Positions 20,771-31,413 of a stretch of DNA of 60,498 nucleotides are shown here, one piece after another. Every line of letters starts with the position of its first letter. Position 1 is the first letter of the stretch. A model generated the notes under the pieces. It was given only the letters and a program-made list of their open reading frames with translations, did no database searches and had not been told where the DNA came from. The DNA lies in assembly GCA_001931905.2 (NCBI GenBank), contig MSJI02000730.1, forward strand, positions 1 to 60,498. Reading direction: 5' to 3'. Made by a program: the position numbers and the translations under genes. The stretch is from Cladosporium sp. IMV 00045 (taxonomy: Eukaryota; Ascomycota; Dothideomycetes; Cladosporiales; Cladosporiaceae).

Positions 20771-22021
20771 CTAGCCGGCCAGCATGACATCGTCTGCGGA
20801 CGCGCTTCTCTGCCGCCGGTGCAGTTTTCGGCCCAGCTTAGGCGCGCCTGTGGGAGAGTAGCTCTTAGGTGCATTCCGTCCGGCAGGGAAAGTGAAAGTT
20901 GAGTCATCATCGCTGTCGTCAGGACAAGGCGGGAGGACGATTGGGGGAGCGCGCTCGTTGCCGCCACGCGGGACCATTTTGGCCGATTGTGGTCGGAGGC
21001 TCGAGCCGCGAGAGGGGATGTATGTTGCTGGAGGGAAAGTTTGGCGGTGTTGAGCGGTGAGACTGGGCATCTCGTCGGAGCTGGTGTCGACGCTGTCTGT
21101 TTTGCGGCGGGTGAGGGTGGGGTTGAAGCGGCCGAGGCTGAAGGAGGAGGAAAATTTGCGCAGTTTGCGCTTGCTGGGGTTGGATGTTGGTTGTTGAGGG
21201 ATTGGTGGTATCTTGGGTGCTGCGGATGTGTATGAGGGTTCGCTGTCGAGGAATTCGCGAAGGGTCTGGGCGTTGGGCATGCTATCGGTTCTGAGGGAGT
21301 GTTCTCTTCGGGCACCTCGCATGCCGGCCACTGCTGACTTTCGTCTGAGAACCTTCTCGTTGATCGACGAAATTGGTGATCGTTCGTCAACGGATGTCGG
21401 AGGTGTTGAGGGAGCAGAGTCGTTCGTTGAGGTGTCTTCCAGAGACGTTCGAGGCGTGGAACCAATGCTTCGGTGATGTCTCGTCACTTTGGACATGTCG
21501 AGTTTCTGAAGTCGCGACGTAGGGGGCCTGAATGAATCTGGCTGCTGAGATCGTGGGCTGATTGGTGGTATGTTGACCAGTCTTGGTGACATGCAGACGT
21601 CTCCATGGTTGATGGCTTTCAAGACCACAACCTGCGCGCAGTGTACCGGGTTCTCAATGGCATTGCAGCTCCGTGCCACTTCCTCTGCGGACACAATGGA
21701 TAGTCTGGTGGGAACGATCTCGAGGATCTCACCACTGGATGCGGACGAGATGCTCATGGTGTCGCTGTCGACGGATGAAAGCGCCTCCTCGTCAGAAGTA
21801 TAGCCAGGGTGATAAGAATGCTGGTCGTTCAGAGGTTCAGAAAGAGAGGATTTCGCAGGCGGCAGGGTCTTATTCTTCACGACAAGGGCAGAGGAAGAGA
21901 CGGAGCCCTGGCGGGAGCTGGGGTTTGATGAGCACGATTCAGCATACTGGTCGGTCGCCATTCCAGAAGTAGGGCTGAGGAGAAATCGATCCATATCGGA
22001 GCAAGTCACAGGGAAAGCCAT
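20771..22021 (-). CDS. Ser/Pro-rich protein of unknown function
   Basis: Unrecognised, 416 aa from the ATG at 22021 (MAFPVTCSDMDRFLLSPTSG). The same frame stays open about 78 codons further upstream without an ATG, and that part looks protein-like (LVLQDFYYCLPSPSVV), so an upstream exon may be missing. The protein is rich in Ser, Pro, Arg and Thr with many SP/TP sites. One possible folded segment is GEILEIVPTRLSIVSAEEVA followed by CAQVVVLKAINHGDVCMSP (about residues 95-145). Near the C-terminus RKLRKFSSSFSLGRFNPTLT and KLGRKLHRRQRSASADD are basic and could be phosphorylation or nuclear-targeting sites. No homology-based function is proposed. Confidence 0.72.
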   Translation of the reverse strand: MAFPVTCSDMDRFLLSPTSGMATDQYAESCSSNPSSRQGSVSSSALVVKNKTLPPAKSSLSEPLNDQHSYHPGYTSDEEALSSVDSDTMSISSASSGEILEIVPTRLSIVSAEEVARSCNAIENPVHCAQVVVLKAINHGDVCMSPRLVNIPPISPRSQQPDSFRPPTSRLQKLDMSKVTRHHRSIGSTPRTSLEDTSTNDSAPSTPPTSVDERSPISSINEKVLRRKSAVAGMRGARREHSLRTDSMPNAQTLREFLDSEPSYTSAAPKIPPIPQQPTSNPSKRKLRKFSSSFSLGRFNPTLTRRKTDSVDTSSDEMPSLTAQHRQTFPPATYIPSRGSSLRPQSAKMVPRGGNERAPPIVLPPCPDDSDDDSTFTFPAGRNAPKSYSPTGAPKLGRKLHRRQRSASADDVMLAG

Positions 22022-25000
22022 GAGGGCAGTAGCCGGGGCCAGCTGAATGTCATGCCACGGGCTGTCGAAGGCTCGTGTGCCAGACGAATGTCGCACGACA
22101 GACGGAGAGGGTAGACAGTAATAGAAATCCTGGAGGACGAGAGGTCCAAAAGCGGAGGAGTTGACTGACACGCGCACCGTCGCAGAAGAGCGGTCGTGCG
22201 TTGCAGATGTAGTGCTCTCTTTCTCTTCACTACCACCACTAACTCTTGGGACCAAAGACCCTCGAGTAATTGCTTAGCGTGAAGAAAGATGTGTGACGCC
22301 GATCGTGTGCAAGGCTAACCCCGGCACCAAGCTGTTGGCTCTGACAAGCGTGTGTGGGCTGCATGATTCGTCTGTCCTGTAGAGTGGAATAGGCTCGATG
22401 GTGCATAGTCTGTGGCTCGCCGCAGGCCAAACGGCAGATCTGCCACCCCACCATGTTCCACCATGCCCACTAGAACCAACAGAAACTGTTCTGCTGGCCG
22501 GCTGCTATCCTTCCACTCGCTACGCTAACCTGCGACGAGGCCGGCGCTCGACTGCCCTTCTAGCTTCCCTCGCCCCCGTCTGGCCTCTACTGGGCCGCCG
22601 TCTGACTTGCGTGCTGCATATCGCCTTTGAGATGCCGTAGATGCAGTCTACATGTACTTGTACGTATCCTGCACCTCATCCCAAGGCGCTGGTCTCGTCC
22701 GGAGCCGATGCAGCGACGGTCCGTCCATCTCACGTCTAGTCGTGTACGTATCATGCTGCTTTGCCAGGTGTCCTGGCATGTCATCGATCACACATGGCCG
22801 AATTTCTTTCTCATTAATCACTCGGCGGCCACGAGGCAGACACTCGCGCATGTCTCCAGTATCATTGGCTGGCCGTCGGCAAAGGCGCTTCTAACCAAAA
22901 AAGTGATGTGCAGCGTTCGGAAGGTTTAGACGCCGGTGCGACTTAGGGCACCCATCTTCGAGTGCTTCTCTTCCCTCAAGCCAATCGGCTTCCACACACG
23001 GCCTGCTCGATCTCACGTTGAGGCTTTGCAGACGACTGCCGTATGGCACAGCGGCGTTCATCCGATCGGTAGGTTGGCAAAGAACCCATTCACAAAAATC
23101 ACCAATTCTCTCACTCTTGCCTCCATGTGGCTGCTGCATCATTCCTCCCATCCTGCGACAAGGTAGCGCTTGCGCGTACCTTTCCGTTACCGTGCAGTGC
23201 TCCGTAGTGCTGGAAGGATGGTGTCATGGGTGACTGAATCTATATGGTTCACATGACTACATGTATGCGCTCGATTAATGGTGCGGCGGACGAAGAAGCA
23301 CGCCGTTCCTGTCGCGGAGAGAGACGTTTCAGAACGTCCGTTTCTACCGTTGGATAGGCGAGAAGCCAAGGGCACCAGATAAAGTGCATGTAGCGTGCGC
23401 AATCGAGCGGCTGTGGCTTGAGGAAGGGAAGGCTCTCTGCCGCGTGAGAAACGAGAGCCACCGAAGGGTACAGGTGACAAGTTGTTCTCGCCATGCTGCC
23501 GTTCTCGCGTGGCAGATTCTGACTTTGCCATGTTCCAGTACCCTTCAGCGGGCGCGGTTTGAGAAATGCTCGCGCCGTCAACCAGACATCACTCCCACAG
23601 TCTTGCGTGGCCTAGGGTTCACGAGAGTTTCTGCCGTGTTGTGCCTTTCAGAGGCGTTGATCCAGGCGCTGTTCCAGCAGTCCGTACTCGCGAAGGCTTG
23701 CTCTGTTGAAACAGCTCTTGTACAGCTTACCTCATGCATGCCTCATAGATTTGATATCATCTACATGAAGCAGCTACTCCACGCGAAGCCGAACGTGATT
23801 GCTTCTGAAGACTTCGTTTAGGCTTCATCTGGACTTCACGCGGGACAGCTTCTGCTTCTAGGCTTCACGATGCATCACTGCGATAACAAGACTTTCACCA
23901 CTACAACCACCACCACTATTTCGCAAACGGTCAAAGATTCCGATGCACCTACTTGTGGTGCCCGTCTGTCCTTCCTCATACAGCCATCAAACATCGCATG
24001 CCCGAGGAGCAGCGCACACACGTTGGACATGCGGGCACTGATTATTCCCGTGCTCGTACCACCACGACTGTCTGATGACTCTCGCAGATTCTCACACGTG
24101 ACATCACCGTGCTCCTTCCCGATTGCCTGCTGTACGTTGCACGACATGAGCTCAAGTCAGAAATAGCCATTGCGGACTGCAATTTCGCACGATCTTCCGG
24201 CAGGCATTTTCGCATTCGACGAATCGACCATGGATTTAGCCCGGCTCCTGCAGGATATGAAACCCTTTCAATCCTCGTTTCTTTCCGATCTGAAAGAAAC
24301 GTCATTCTTCCCTAGCGATTGGGTTCTTCATCAACTTCAAACGAGTTCGAACTTGTGGATTCTTCCAAAAACAAGGAATTCAACCCCCTCCGCTTGACAG
24401 AATCCTTGCACTTGCGCAACGTCACCTCTCCAAGAGCACAGTGTGCTCACAAAATGATATCATTTCTTACAATGTAGCCTGTTACTGCCAGTGCACAGCT
24501 CCATTTCAGACACTCCATCCAGAGCGCGCGCTTACTAGATGGGTCCCGCTGCTGTGCGACACGTCGGCTCTCCCAGCCTCACTGTGCAACGAAGACCCGG
24601 GAAATCTCACTTGTGTGGACGAGACGCCTCGGACTGTAAGTGCCGGAGCTCGTCGGGAGCGTCAGCTTCGGTCTTTTCGTCCTATCGTTGGGTTTGGTGG
24701 GTCGGAGTTCTCGTGGGCATACATGTCATTTCCCGACGCAGGGAATATGGCAGCTGCTTGAAGGTGATGTTTGACGCGGGATACTTTTGCCTCTGGGATG
24801 GTCGACGCTGTCGAACGATGGTTTGCCAGATGGGTGTGTATGCCTATGGATCTAGGCGCCTTGGAGATTAGTATCTTGCTCACATATGCGAGGGTGACAA
24901 GTCAAGGCGCATATGGAGCGATGAGGTTGTGGGAACGCTCGGGTTTGCGTCTGCGTGAATGCAAATGTCATATCGGAAAGTTCTCGCCGAGACAGCCCAA

Positions 25001-25275
25001 GTCGCATGTTTGTGCGTCTGGACCAGTGATCAGGCATAAAGATACATGGGCAATAACTTAGCAGTTTAGGTTCTTGTCGGACGTTATGACGGGCAGGCAG
25101 TGAAAACGATAAGTTATCTATCTCACATGCTCGACAAACTGATATCCAGGCATAGAACTCACGCCTTGTTTGCGGTGACAGGTCTTGACTGGTGGGAGTG
25201 AGTTCTAAATTAATAGATCTCATATTCCCAAATACCCTTTAACTTACAAACATTTCAATATCCCCCGTTGCACAC
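22022..25275. other. Gene-poor region of about 3.3 kb
   Basis: Only short overlapping frames on both strands, none resembling a known protein. The largest plus-strand frame (about 23384-23821) begins at GTG and shows no recognisable motif. The first part may contain leader exons of the gene ending at 22021. A perfect 10-bp hairpin lies at 24276-24301. No tRNA or repeat family recognised. Confidence 0.5.
24276..24301. repeat. Perfect 10-bp hairpin
   Basis: CGTTTCTTTC (24276-24285) and GAAAGAAACG (24292-24301) are exact reverse complements around a 6-nt loop CGATCT. There is no T-run after it and no gene near it, so no role is inferred. Confidence 0.7.
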
Positions 25276-27663
25276 CTACAAATCCTCCAACCCCAAACTA
25301 GCAGTACCCAAAAACTCACCCGTCTTCCCCTGCCCCATCTCCTGCTGCCTCAACAGCTCCTCGACATCCACCCGCCCGGACGTGATGTACTTCTCGCTCA
25401 CGCCCACATTCACCCTCTGGCGGAGCATGTCCTTCAACTCGGCCCTCATCGCCGCCGCCTCGCCCTTGGTGATCTCCGAAGACTCCTTCTCCTTCTTGCG
25501 CCTGCCGGAGCCGCGCCCGTGCCTGCCGGGCGCCTGCTTCTCGAACTCCTCCGAGTCGTAGTCGACGCCCAGCTCCTCGGCCGCGGCGCGCATGAAATCG
25601 TCTTCCTTGCTGCGCTTCGATTTCGCCGTCGTCATGTCCGCGAGTTTCTTGGCGAGCTGTGCACGCGGGCGCAGGCGCGACACGATTCGGCGGTCCATGT
25701 CGAGCGAGCGGATGAAATAACCCTGCTTGGCGGCGAGGTTGTCGTCGTCCGCCGCCACGGAGGATTTCGCGTGCACTTTGGCGATGAGGCGGCGCGTGCC
25801 GTTGACTTCTTCGGGTCCGCAGATGAGGATGCTGGTGCCTTGCTGCCCGGCGCGGGCGGTGCGGCCGGAGCGGTGCACGTAGACGTCCGCGGCGCGCGGG
25901 AGGTGGTAGTGCACCACGAGCTGGACGTCGGGAATGTCGAGACCGCGCGCGGCGACATCCGTGGCGATCAGGATGGGCGCGGCGCCGCCTTTGGTGTCTT
26001 TGAAGCGCTCGACTGAGCGGAGTCGCGCTTTTTGGATCATGCCGGAGTGGATGGCCACGGCGGGGAGGTCCAGGTTTTGGAGGAAGGGTGTGATGCGGCG
26101 GACGGCACTGATGGAGTTGCAGAATACAAGCGTTCGGGACTTGCGGTAGTGCAGAAGGAGGGTGTAGAGGTAAAGGTCTTTCTCTGTGCCACCGCATTCG
26201 ATCATGCCTTCTTTGAGCCCTGATGCCATCTGGGTGACGGGGTTGACGTCGATGAATTTGGGTGTTTGCTCGCGGAAGTTGACCTTCTTGAGCAAGTACT
26301 CCATGGATTCCTTGTTGCTCATCAAATCGCCACCAGGTTTGGCTTTGCCGGAGAGCTTCTTTTGCAGACCTCTATCAAAAGTGGCAGAGAACACAAGAGT
26401 CTGTCTTTCACTCTGCGTCGGCGCCTGCGACTGGGGAATGCCACTTGCAGGATCGGGGTTTTCGCTGTCGACGACCTGGCGGTCCAAGATGTTGAGAATC
26501 TCCTCAACTTCCTTGAAGTGGCCTTCGCTAAGCAGGCGGTCTGCCTCATCAACAACGAGAAACTGCAAATGCTTCAAGGAGTCCATGAAACCATGGCCGT
26601 CGCTGATAACCTCCCACAATCTACCAGGGGTTCCCACCACAATGTCTGCGTCCTTCAATTGACGCTGTTGCTTCTGCACTGAGAGACCTCCGGTGATGGT
26701 CGCAATACTTGGGCCTTGGAACAGGCCGCCGTTGCACAGAGCTTGCAAATGTGCGCTGAGCTGATGCGCAAGTTCACGTGTAGGTGAGAGCACAAGGGCG
26801 AGAGGCCACTTGTGTTCGTCTTTCTGTCGCACACCACGCTGCTTCAGATCCAGGAATCGCTCCAATATAGGAATGCCAAATGCAAGAGTTTTACCAGATC
26901 CCGTTGATGCCTTGCCGATAACGTCGTGTCCTTCGAGAATTTCCGGAATAGCCTCGCTCTGAATTGTTGAGGGCTTGCTGAATTTGAGCTTTGCCAGGGC
27001 GGACATGGTGTCTGGTGATAGCTTGAGCGGCAGCCACGCTGATGTGTCGGTGTCTTCGCTGTCGTCGGCATTATCTAAGCCTGAGAATGCACCACTGGGC
27101 GCAGGTGCGGCAGCCTTCTCGGTTGCCTCCTTCTGAGCTTTGGATTTCGGCTCTGGCTTAGCTTTCTTTTCTTTCTTTTCCTTCTTCGCTTTCACCTCGT
27201 CTGCAGGTACGGACTCTGGCTCAGGAACATCTTCCTCTTTGCCACCCTTCTTGGCCTCCACTTCATCAGCAGGCACAGAAGCCGGCTCGGGAACCTCGGC
27301 ATCGTCCTCATCGTCATCAAAGCCAGTGAATTCTTCTCCATCAGAAGGATACTCGTCAGATTCGGTAGCTTTGGGTTCATGGCGCGACATGTAAGAGACC
27401 ATTCCCGTGGAGTCGTCCCGGAGCACATCCACATCGTCAATCTCCTCCAGTCCGAAGAAGCCTTCGTAGTCGTCCATGCGGTCTGGCATATTTACTTCTT
27501 TCCAAGGCAGGTTGTCCAGTCTCACGGGCTGCTTAGAATTGCTGGTTTTCATTTTTTTCGCTGGGCGTTCGGCGGGAGAAGGCTGCTCGACCTTTTGCCT
27601 CTTGCGCGCCTTCATGGCGGCAATTTTAGGCGGCAGAGCCTTTTTCTCATCGGCTGCAGCCAT
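25276..27663 (-). CDS. MAK5: ATP-dependent DEAD-box RNA helicase Mak5 (DDX24 type)
   Basis: Nucleolar helicase of 60S ribosomal subunit biogenesis. Single exon, 795 aa. The N-terminus has the Mak5 signature PVRLDNLPWKEVNMPDRMDD followed by YEGFFGLEEIDD (about residues 46-76), then an acidic/Lys-rich linker. Helicase motifs in order: Q motif with STIQSEAIPEI (about 232-242), Walker A ASTGSGKT (252-259), PTRELAHQ (294-301), TGGLSVQKQ, TPGRL, VVDEADRLL (DEAD 372-375), SAT (426-428), LVFCNS, ATDVAARGLD and HRSGRTARAG (597-606). The linker contains a two-copy repeat beginning PEP-SVPADEV (about 125-168). The C-terminus is Lys/Arg-rich. All catalytic motifs are intact. Divergent from the Ran-binding protein gene. 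Confidence 0.96.
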   Translation of the reverse strand: MAAADEKKALPPKIAAMKARKRQKVEQPSPAERPAKKMKTSNSKQPVRLDNLPWKEVNMPDRMDDYEGFFGLEEIDDVDVLRDDSTGMVSYMSRHEPKATESDEYPSDGEEFTGFDDDEDDAEVPEPASVPADEVEAKKGGKEEDVPEPESVPADEVKAKKEKKEKKAKPEPKSKAQKEATEKAAAPAPSGAFSGLDNADDSEDTDTSAWLPLKLSPDTMSALAKLKFSKPSTIQSEAIPEILEGHDVIGKASTGSGKTLAFGIPILERFLDLKQRGVRQKDEHKWPLALVLSPTRELAHQLSAHLQALCNGGLFQGPSIATITGGLSVQKQQRQLKDADIVVGTPGRLWEVISDGHGFMDSLKHLQFLVVDEADRLLSEGHFKEVEEILNILDRQVVDSENPDPASGIPQSQAPTQSERQTLVFSATFDRGLQKKLSGKAKPGGDLMSNKESMEYLLKKVNFREQTPKFIDVNPVTQMASGLKEGMIECGGTEKDLYLYTLLLHYRKSRTLVFCNSISAVRRITPFLQNLDLPAVAIHSGMIQKARLRSVERFKDTKGGAAPILIATDVAARGLDIPDVQLVVHYHLPRAADVYVHRSGRTARAGQQGTSILICGPEEVNGTRRLIAKVHAKSSVAADDDNLAAKQGYFIRSLDMDRRIVSRLRPRAQLAKKLADMTTAKSKRSKEDDFMRAAAEELGVDYDSEEFEKQAPGRHGRGSGRRKKEKESSEITKGEAAAMRAELKDMLRQRVNVGVSEKYITSGRVDVEELLRQQEMGQGKTGEFLGTASLGLEDL

Positions 27664-28216
27664 GTTTGATGTATCTTGTGTTTTGTTGCAAGATGCGATT
27701 GTATGTTCTAGGCTCGCGAAGTTGAAGGTAGGTCGAAAGAATTCTTTGGAGAAAAGTTGTGGCGCAGCTGTGGCTGGTGAGATAAGATAAGGTTCAATCT
27801 GTCAAGTAGGCTCGTCAAAAATATACGACATGGGAGAAGATAATTTCATACACAAGACTAACCAACTGTTCAAAAATCTCAAGCTCGATTTCAGAGCCTT
27901 GATAAACAGCGGAAGAATCAGTCAATACAATCGAAGGACTGCTTCTCATAAAAAGGTGATGCATTGGGCTGTCACTGTGTAAAGCTCCTTCCTTCTGATT
28001 GGCTGCTGCACCCTTGTAAACTCATGCATTCACTTGACTTATGCTACGCTCGCTTAATCCGTTCGCCGGCTAAGGCTTCCCTGCAACCAAAGAACAGACT
28101 GTTTGGAGACCAAACACACCAAGGCTTCCACTTCTTCATCATGCGAGTTGTCGTAGCAGCCTGCCCTTCCGACACTCACCGACCATCAACGGCAACTTGA
28201 CATCAACACATCAACA
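27664..28216. promoter_or_regulatory. Shared divergent promoter region
   Basis: 553 bases between the start codons of MAK5 (minus) and the Yrb30-type gene (plus). No coding frame is credible, so both promoters must lie here. No specific factor site can be claimed. Confidence 0.6.
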
Positions 28217-30118
28217 ATGGACCTGTTATTGAGCAAAGTTACTCAGCATGCTATGAACTATGCAATCCGTTCAGGCATCACCATCACAACAGGATATGCT
28301 CTCAAACAATGCGGTCGCCTGATCAAAGAAGCACCTAAAGGCAAGGAGCGTGAGGAACTTTCAAGACTGCAAGTACGACTCGAGGGCAAGATCCGCATCA
28401 TCTCTCCAGCGATCGATATGATTGAGCTCATCGCTGCCCGAGGGAATACGACTCTGGAGTCAGCTGTCACTCTTACAAAAGACATTCGCTACGAAATCCA
28501 GAACCTCGGTGTCCGCCTTAATGATGCTGCAAATGATGAGCAGCTCCTGCGACGTAACAGTAGCCGAGCTAAAAGCCGCGATGAGACCGAACAGCAAATG
28601 AGAGTGATAATCGCCGAGATCAAATCACTTCTTGACAGGATCGAGGACGCCGTGCCCCTCATCAACCTCGCCATCACGACCTCAGGCGTCAATCTATCGA
28701 CGAAGCTATCGGGCTCCATCTCACCTTCTCGTTTGCTGCAAGCCAGTACCTTCTTGACTGCAGCAGATCGTGCGTACACCGCTGCGCCTGGTTCAAGACA
28801 GCAGGTCGGCCCGACGTATGTTCTTAGCATGTACATGCTGTTTGCGGGACACGCCTCGAGACCCGTTGATGAGGAAGGTATTCGTGCGGCAACCTGGAAA
28901 GAAGTCATCCACAAAGCAAGAGTCAAGCTTATCCGCACACCGCTCGATTTCCTGTATGACTTGCCTGGAGAAGACTCGGGTGAGGCACACACATCTTTCA
29001 GAGAAAGCGTGACATCTGCGGAGTTCACATATCAACTCCTCATTATCGAAGACCTAGATGACGATCGTGTGCACACATTTGAACCGGACGAACCTCAACC
29101 TGGCCCATTCGATGATGTGCCCAACGCTGGGATCCGCGCAGTCATTCCCATCCATGAGGTGGCAAAAATCTTTTACGCGGACACCGGCAAAATACTCAAC
29201 ATTGGCGGTGACGGCGAGACCAACAACCCTGTGCTTCTTCTGAAGCGTGATGCCGATGCAGACCCACCAAGGAGAATGATGCAGCGGTCAAGGAGTGCTC
29301 ACGGTTTCACCTCTCTGTACGGCGATGCCAGTGACGAGGAATTGTCCGAGATCGTTGACTCACCTCAAGATAAAGCTGCCACCGAGGATGTACATTCAGA
29401 CAACCAAACCAGAGGTTCGGAGTATGAGACACGAGCATGGTCTCTGCCGTCAGATCTCGACCCAGAATGGATGGCATTTGAGGTCTATACTGAGGAGACC
29501 GACTCGGACGACGAAGATTTCGACGACTTGGATGACAACATTTCCTCCAGTCGCCCGAATAGTAGCAGCACCTACAACTCACCAGGAAGCAAGATGGCAA
29601 ACGCACTATCCAGGCTTTCGTTACGCCCTACAACCGTGACACCCTCACCAAGCCTTCTCCAACCCATCAATCTCTCACCACCCAAAGTCACACAACCAGC
29701 CGTAAAAACCAGCCTCTCCCTCCTCGAAATGCTGCTAAAAATCTCCGCCCTCCAACAATTCCGGCAAGAATCACACCTAGCGATCGAAGACGAGCTCCTG
29801 AACTTCTTTCTCGAAGACAGCGCCACGGCCGGTGCAGGCGGCGACAAATCGAAGCGTAGACGCATGCGTCATGAGGCGGTCAAGCAGGTCGGGTTTGATC
29901 CTTACGACGAGTCGCCTGTGAAGCGCCGGAATGAAGCGTACATCCGGCAACGCGGCGTTGATTCGCCTCAGCAGCAGCAGCAGCAGCAGCAAGGGAGGGG
30001 GGAGAGTCCAGGCTCGATTGGTTTTCCTTCGTCGCCGCCGCCTGTGGTCGCGTTCAAGGGTTTCGGAGAGAATGCAGGAGAACACCTGGAGCCGTTGGTG
30101 CGAGGGGATGGCGATTGA
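28217..30118 (+). CDS. RanGTP-binding protein, Yrb30-like
   Basis: Member of the fungal Ran-binding family PF05508, which includes yeast Yrb30, a protein that binds RanGTP and affects its GTP hydrolysis. Single exon, 633 aa. The N-terminus is diagnostic: MDLLLSKVTQHAMNYAIRSG, then ITITTGYALKQCGRLIKEA and a long helical stretch with KIRIISPAIDMIELIAARGN followed by TTLESAVTLTKDIR (about residues 56-90). The middle has GPTYVLSMYMLFAGHASRPV and TWKEVIHKARVKLIRTP. The second half is disordered: acidic DSDDEDFDDLDDN near residue 435, Ser/Pro-rich parts, then a CAG-encoded eight-Gln run near residue 590. The conserved helix FRQESHLAIEDELLNFFLED sits near residue 515. Confidence in the family is high; direct Ran binding is known only for relatives. 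Confidence 0.88.
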   Translation: MDLLLSKVTQHAMNYAIRSGITITTGYALKQCGRLIKEAPKGKEREELSRLQVRLEGKIRIISPAIDMIELIAARGNTTLESAVTLTKDIRYEIQNLGVRLNDAANDEQLLRRNSSRAKSRDETEQQMRVIIAEIKSLLDRIEDAVPLINLAITTSGVNLSTKLSGSISPSRLLQASTFLTAADRAYTAAPGSRQQVGPTYVLSMYMLFAGHASRPVDEEGIRAATWKEVIHKARVKLIRTPLDFLYDLPGEDSGEAHTSFRESVTSAEFTYQLLIIEDLDDDRVHTFEPDEPQPGPFDDVPNAGIRAVIPIHEVAKIFYADTGKILNIGGDGETNNPVLLLKRDADADPPRRMMQRSRSAHGFTSLYGDASDEELSEIVDSPQDKAATEDVHSDNQTRGSEYETRAWSLPSDLDPEWMAFEVYTEETDSDDEDFDDLDDNISSSRPNSSSTYNSPGSKMANALSRLSLRPTTVTPSPSLLQPINLSPPKVTQPAVKTSLSLLEMLLKISALQQFRQESHLAIEDELLNFFLEDSATAGAGGDKSKRRRMRHEAVKQVGFDPYDESPVKRRNEAYIRQRGVDSPQQQQQQQQGRGESPGSIGFPSSPPPVVAFKGFGENAGEHLEPLVRGDGD

Positions 30119-30826
30119 AGACGTGCATGGTACCAGGACTCAGCGTTGCTGATATAGCAGTGTCGCCCGGCGAAGCGAAAGGCTTTCCTCTTCCAATTGA
30201 CCAGTTCAGTGTGTATAGCATGGTGTATACCAGGACTCGACCCAGAACGTGGTTGAGAGTGGACGACGAGCATGTCGAATGTGAGATTAGACGGGAATCG
30301 TGTGTCGTACTATACAAGCACGATAGCATACTCACCAGCATGCTCTTCATTGGCATTTCTCGGCCATCACCGCCATTCCTTGTTTCTGATTATCGTGAAC
30401 GCTTACAACTTCCTTTTTTCCGTGACTCCTGGCCCCGAGACCCTCGGCATGGTCTTCGATGTTCGTTAGCGCCATGCGTGTGTGGTCCAGACGTCAGCAG
30501 AGATCGCGATTCATCGCAACGTCATCTCATGAGTGAGGTCATTTGCCTAGCAACTTCTAAATGCCATCCATGCACGGCCATTGGCAATTGGTGTCTTCAC
30601 CTCGTTTCCGATTTACTTCTGCCTTTCTTTATTGTTTCTTACTAAACAGAAATCCCTGACTCTTCTACTGAAAAAACACTTTGGCCCTCCAACCTAGCTC
30701 ACAAAAGTTCAAAAAGGTACGCCCTAAAGGCAGCACATATTAAGAACCAACAACAGCAACTAACACACATCCAAGCCCGCACCACCTCTACCAAACCAAA
30801 CTCAACCTCTCCAAACAAAAACCAAT
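30119..30826. other. Intergenic region between tandem plus-strand genes
   Basis: Contains the 3' flank of the Ran-binding gene and the promoter and CA-rich leader of the small mitochondrial-protein gene. The bases just before 30827 are rich in ACC/CAA. No gene recognised. Confidence 0.6.
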
Positions 30827-31153
30827 ATGCCCGCCATCACCGCCCGCCTCGCCCGCTTCGCGCGTCCTACTGCTCTCCCCACCACCTCCATCCGCACTTT
30901 CACCCCAGCACCCCAACTCCGCCTGAAAGAAGACCACGCGCGCAGCCCCGAGGAGACCGACCGCGTCAAGCATGAGCAGATCCAGAAGCAGAAAGAGGGC
31001 AAGGGCCACTGGCACGAGGAGCTGGCGTCGCAGTCCGAATCGCACGTCGCCGCCGACAGGGAGCAGGTCGGCGACCACAAGCAGCACTTGAGCGATTTGC
31101 AGAAGCAGACGGCACAGAAGACGCAGGAGAACCACCCCGACGCGAAGAAATAG
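30827..31153 (+). CDS. Small hydrophilic protein, predicted mitochondrial
   Basis: 108 aa, single exon, ATG in a good fungal context (CCAATATG). The first 30 residues are Arg/Ala/Thr-rich without acids (MPAITARLARFARPTALPTT, then SIRTFTP), a typical mitochondrial presequence ending in a plausible cleavage region. The rest is highly charged and helical, with the conserved-looking core KEGKGHWHEELASQSESHVA and ending in HLSDLQKQTAQKTQE. I recall similar small proteins in many filamentous ascomycetes, often labelled 'mitochondrial carrier pet8', a name the sequence does not support because there are no membrane helices. Function unknown; the composition recalls LEA-like stress proteins (inference). 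Confidence 0.85.
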   Translation: MPAITARLARFARPTALPTTSIRTFTPAPQLRLKEDHARSPEETDRVKHEQIQKQKEGKGHWHEELASQSESHVAADREQVGDHKQHLSDLQKQTAQKTQENHPDAKK

Positions 31154-31413
31154 ATCTGAGCTAGAGGAGATTTTTTGTTGTTCTCTGTATTTTAATTTTC
31201 AGGTTTCTCTTCACCACGCTACAACGCGATTGAGATGTCACGATTATGCATGCAGCATCTGGAATGAGGGCCTGGAAGAGGTTTGAGCTTGTGCTCAGGG
31301 AGTTAATTCATTCGAAAGACATGTAGCTGTTACTAGTAGGTGTGTTTTGTGACAGCATCCAGGATTCCTCTGTCTCGGAAGGCTATTTACACAAGGCCAA
31401 AAGCAAACTGAAC

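Noticed and set aside
23384..23821. 145-codon open frame on the plus strand
   Set aside because: It begins at GTG and not ATG, overlaps long frames on the other strand, and shows no domain or motif.
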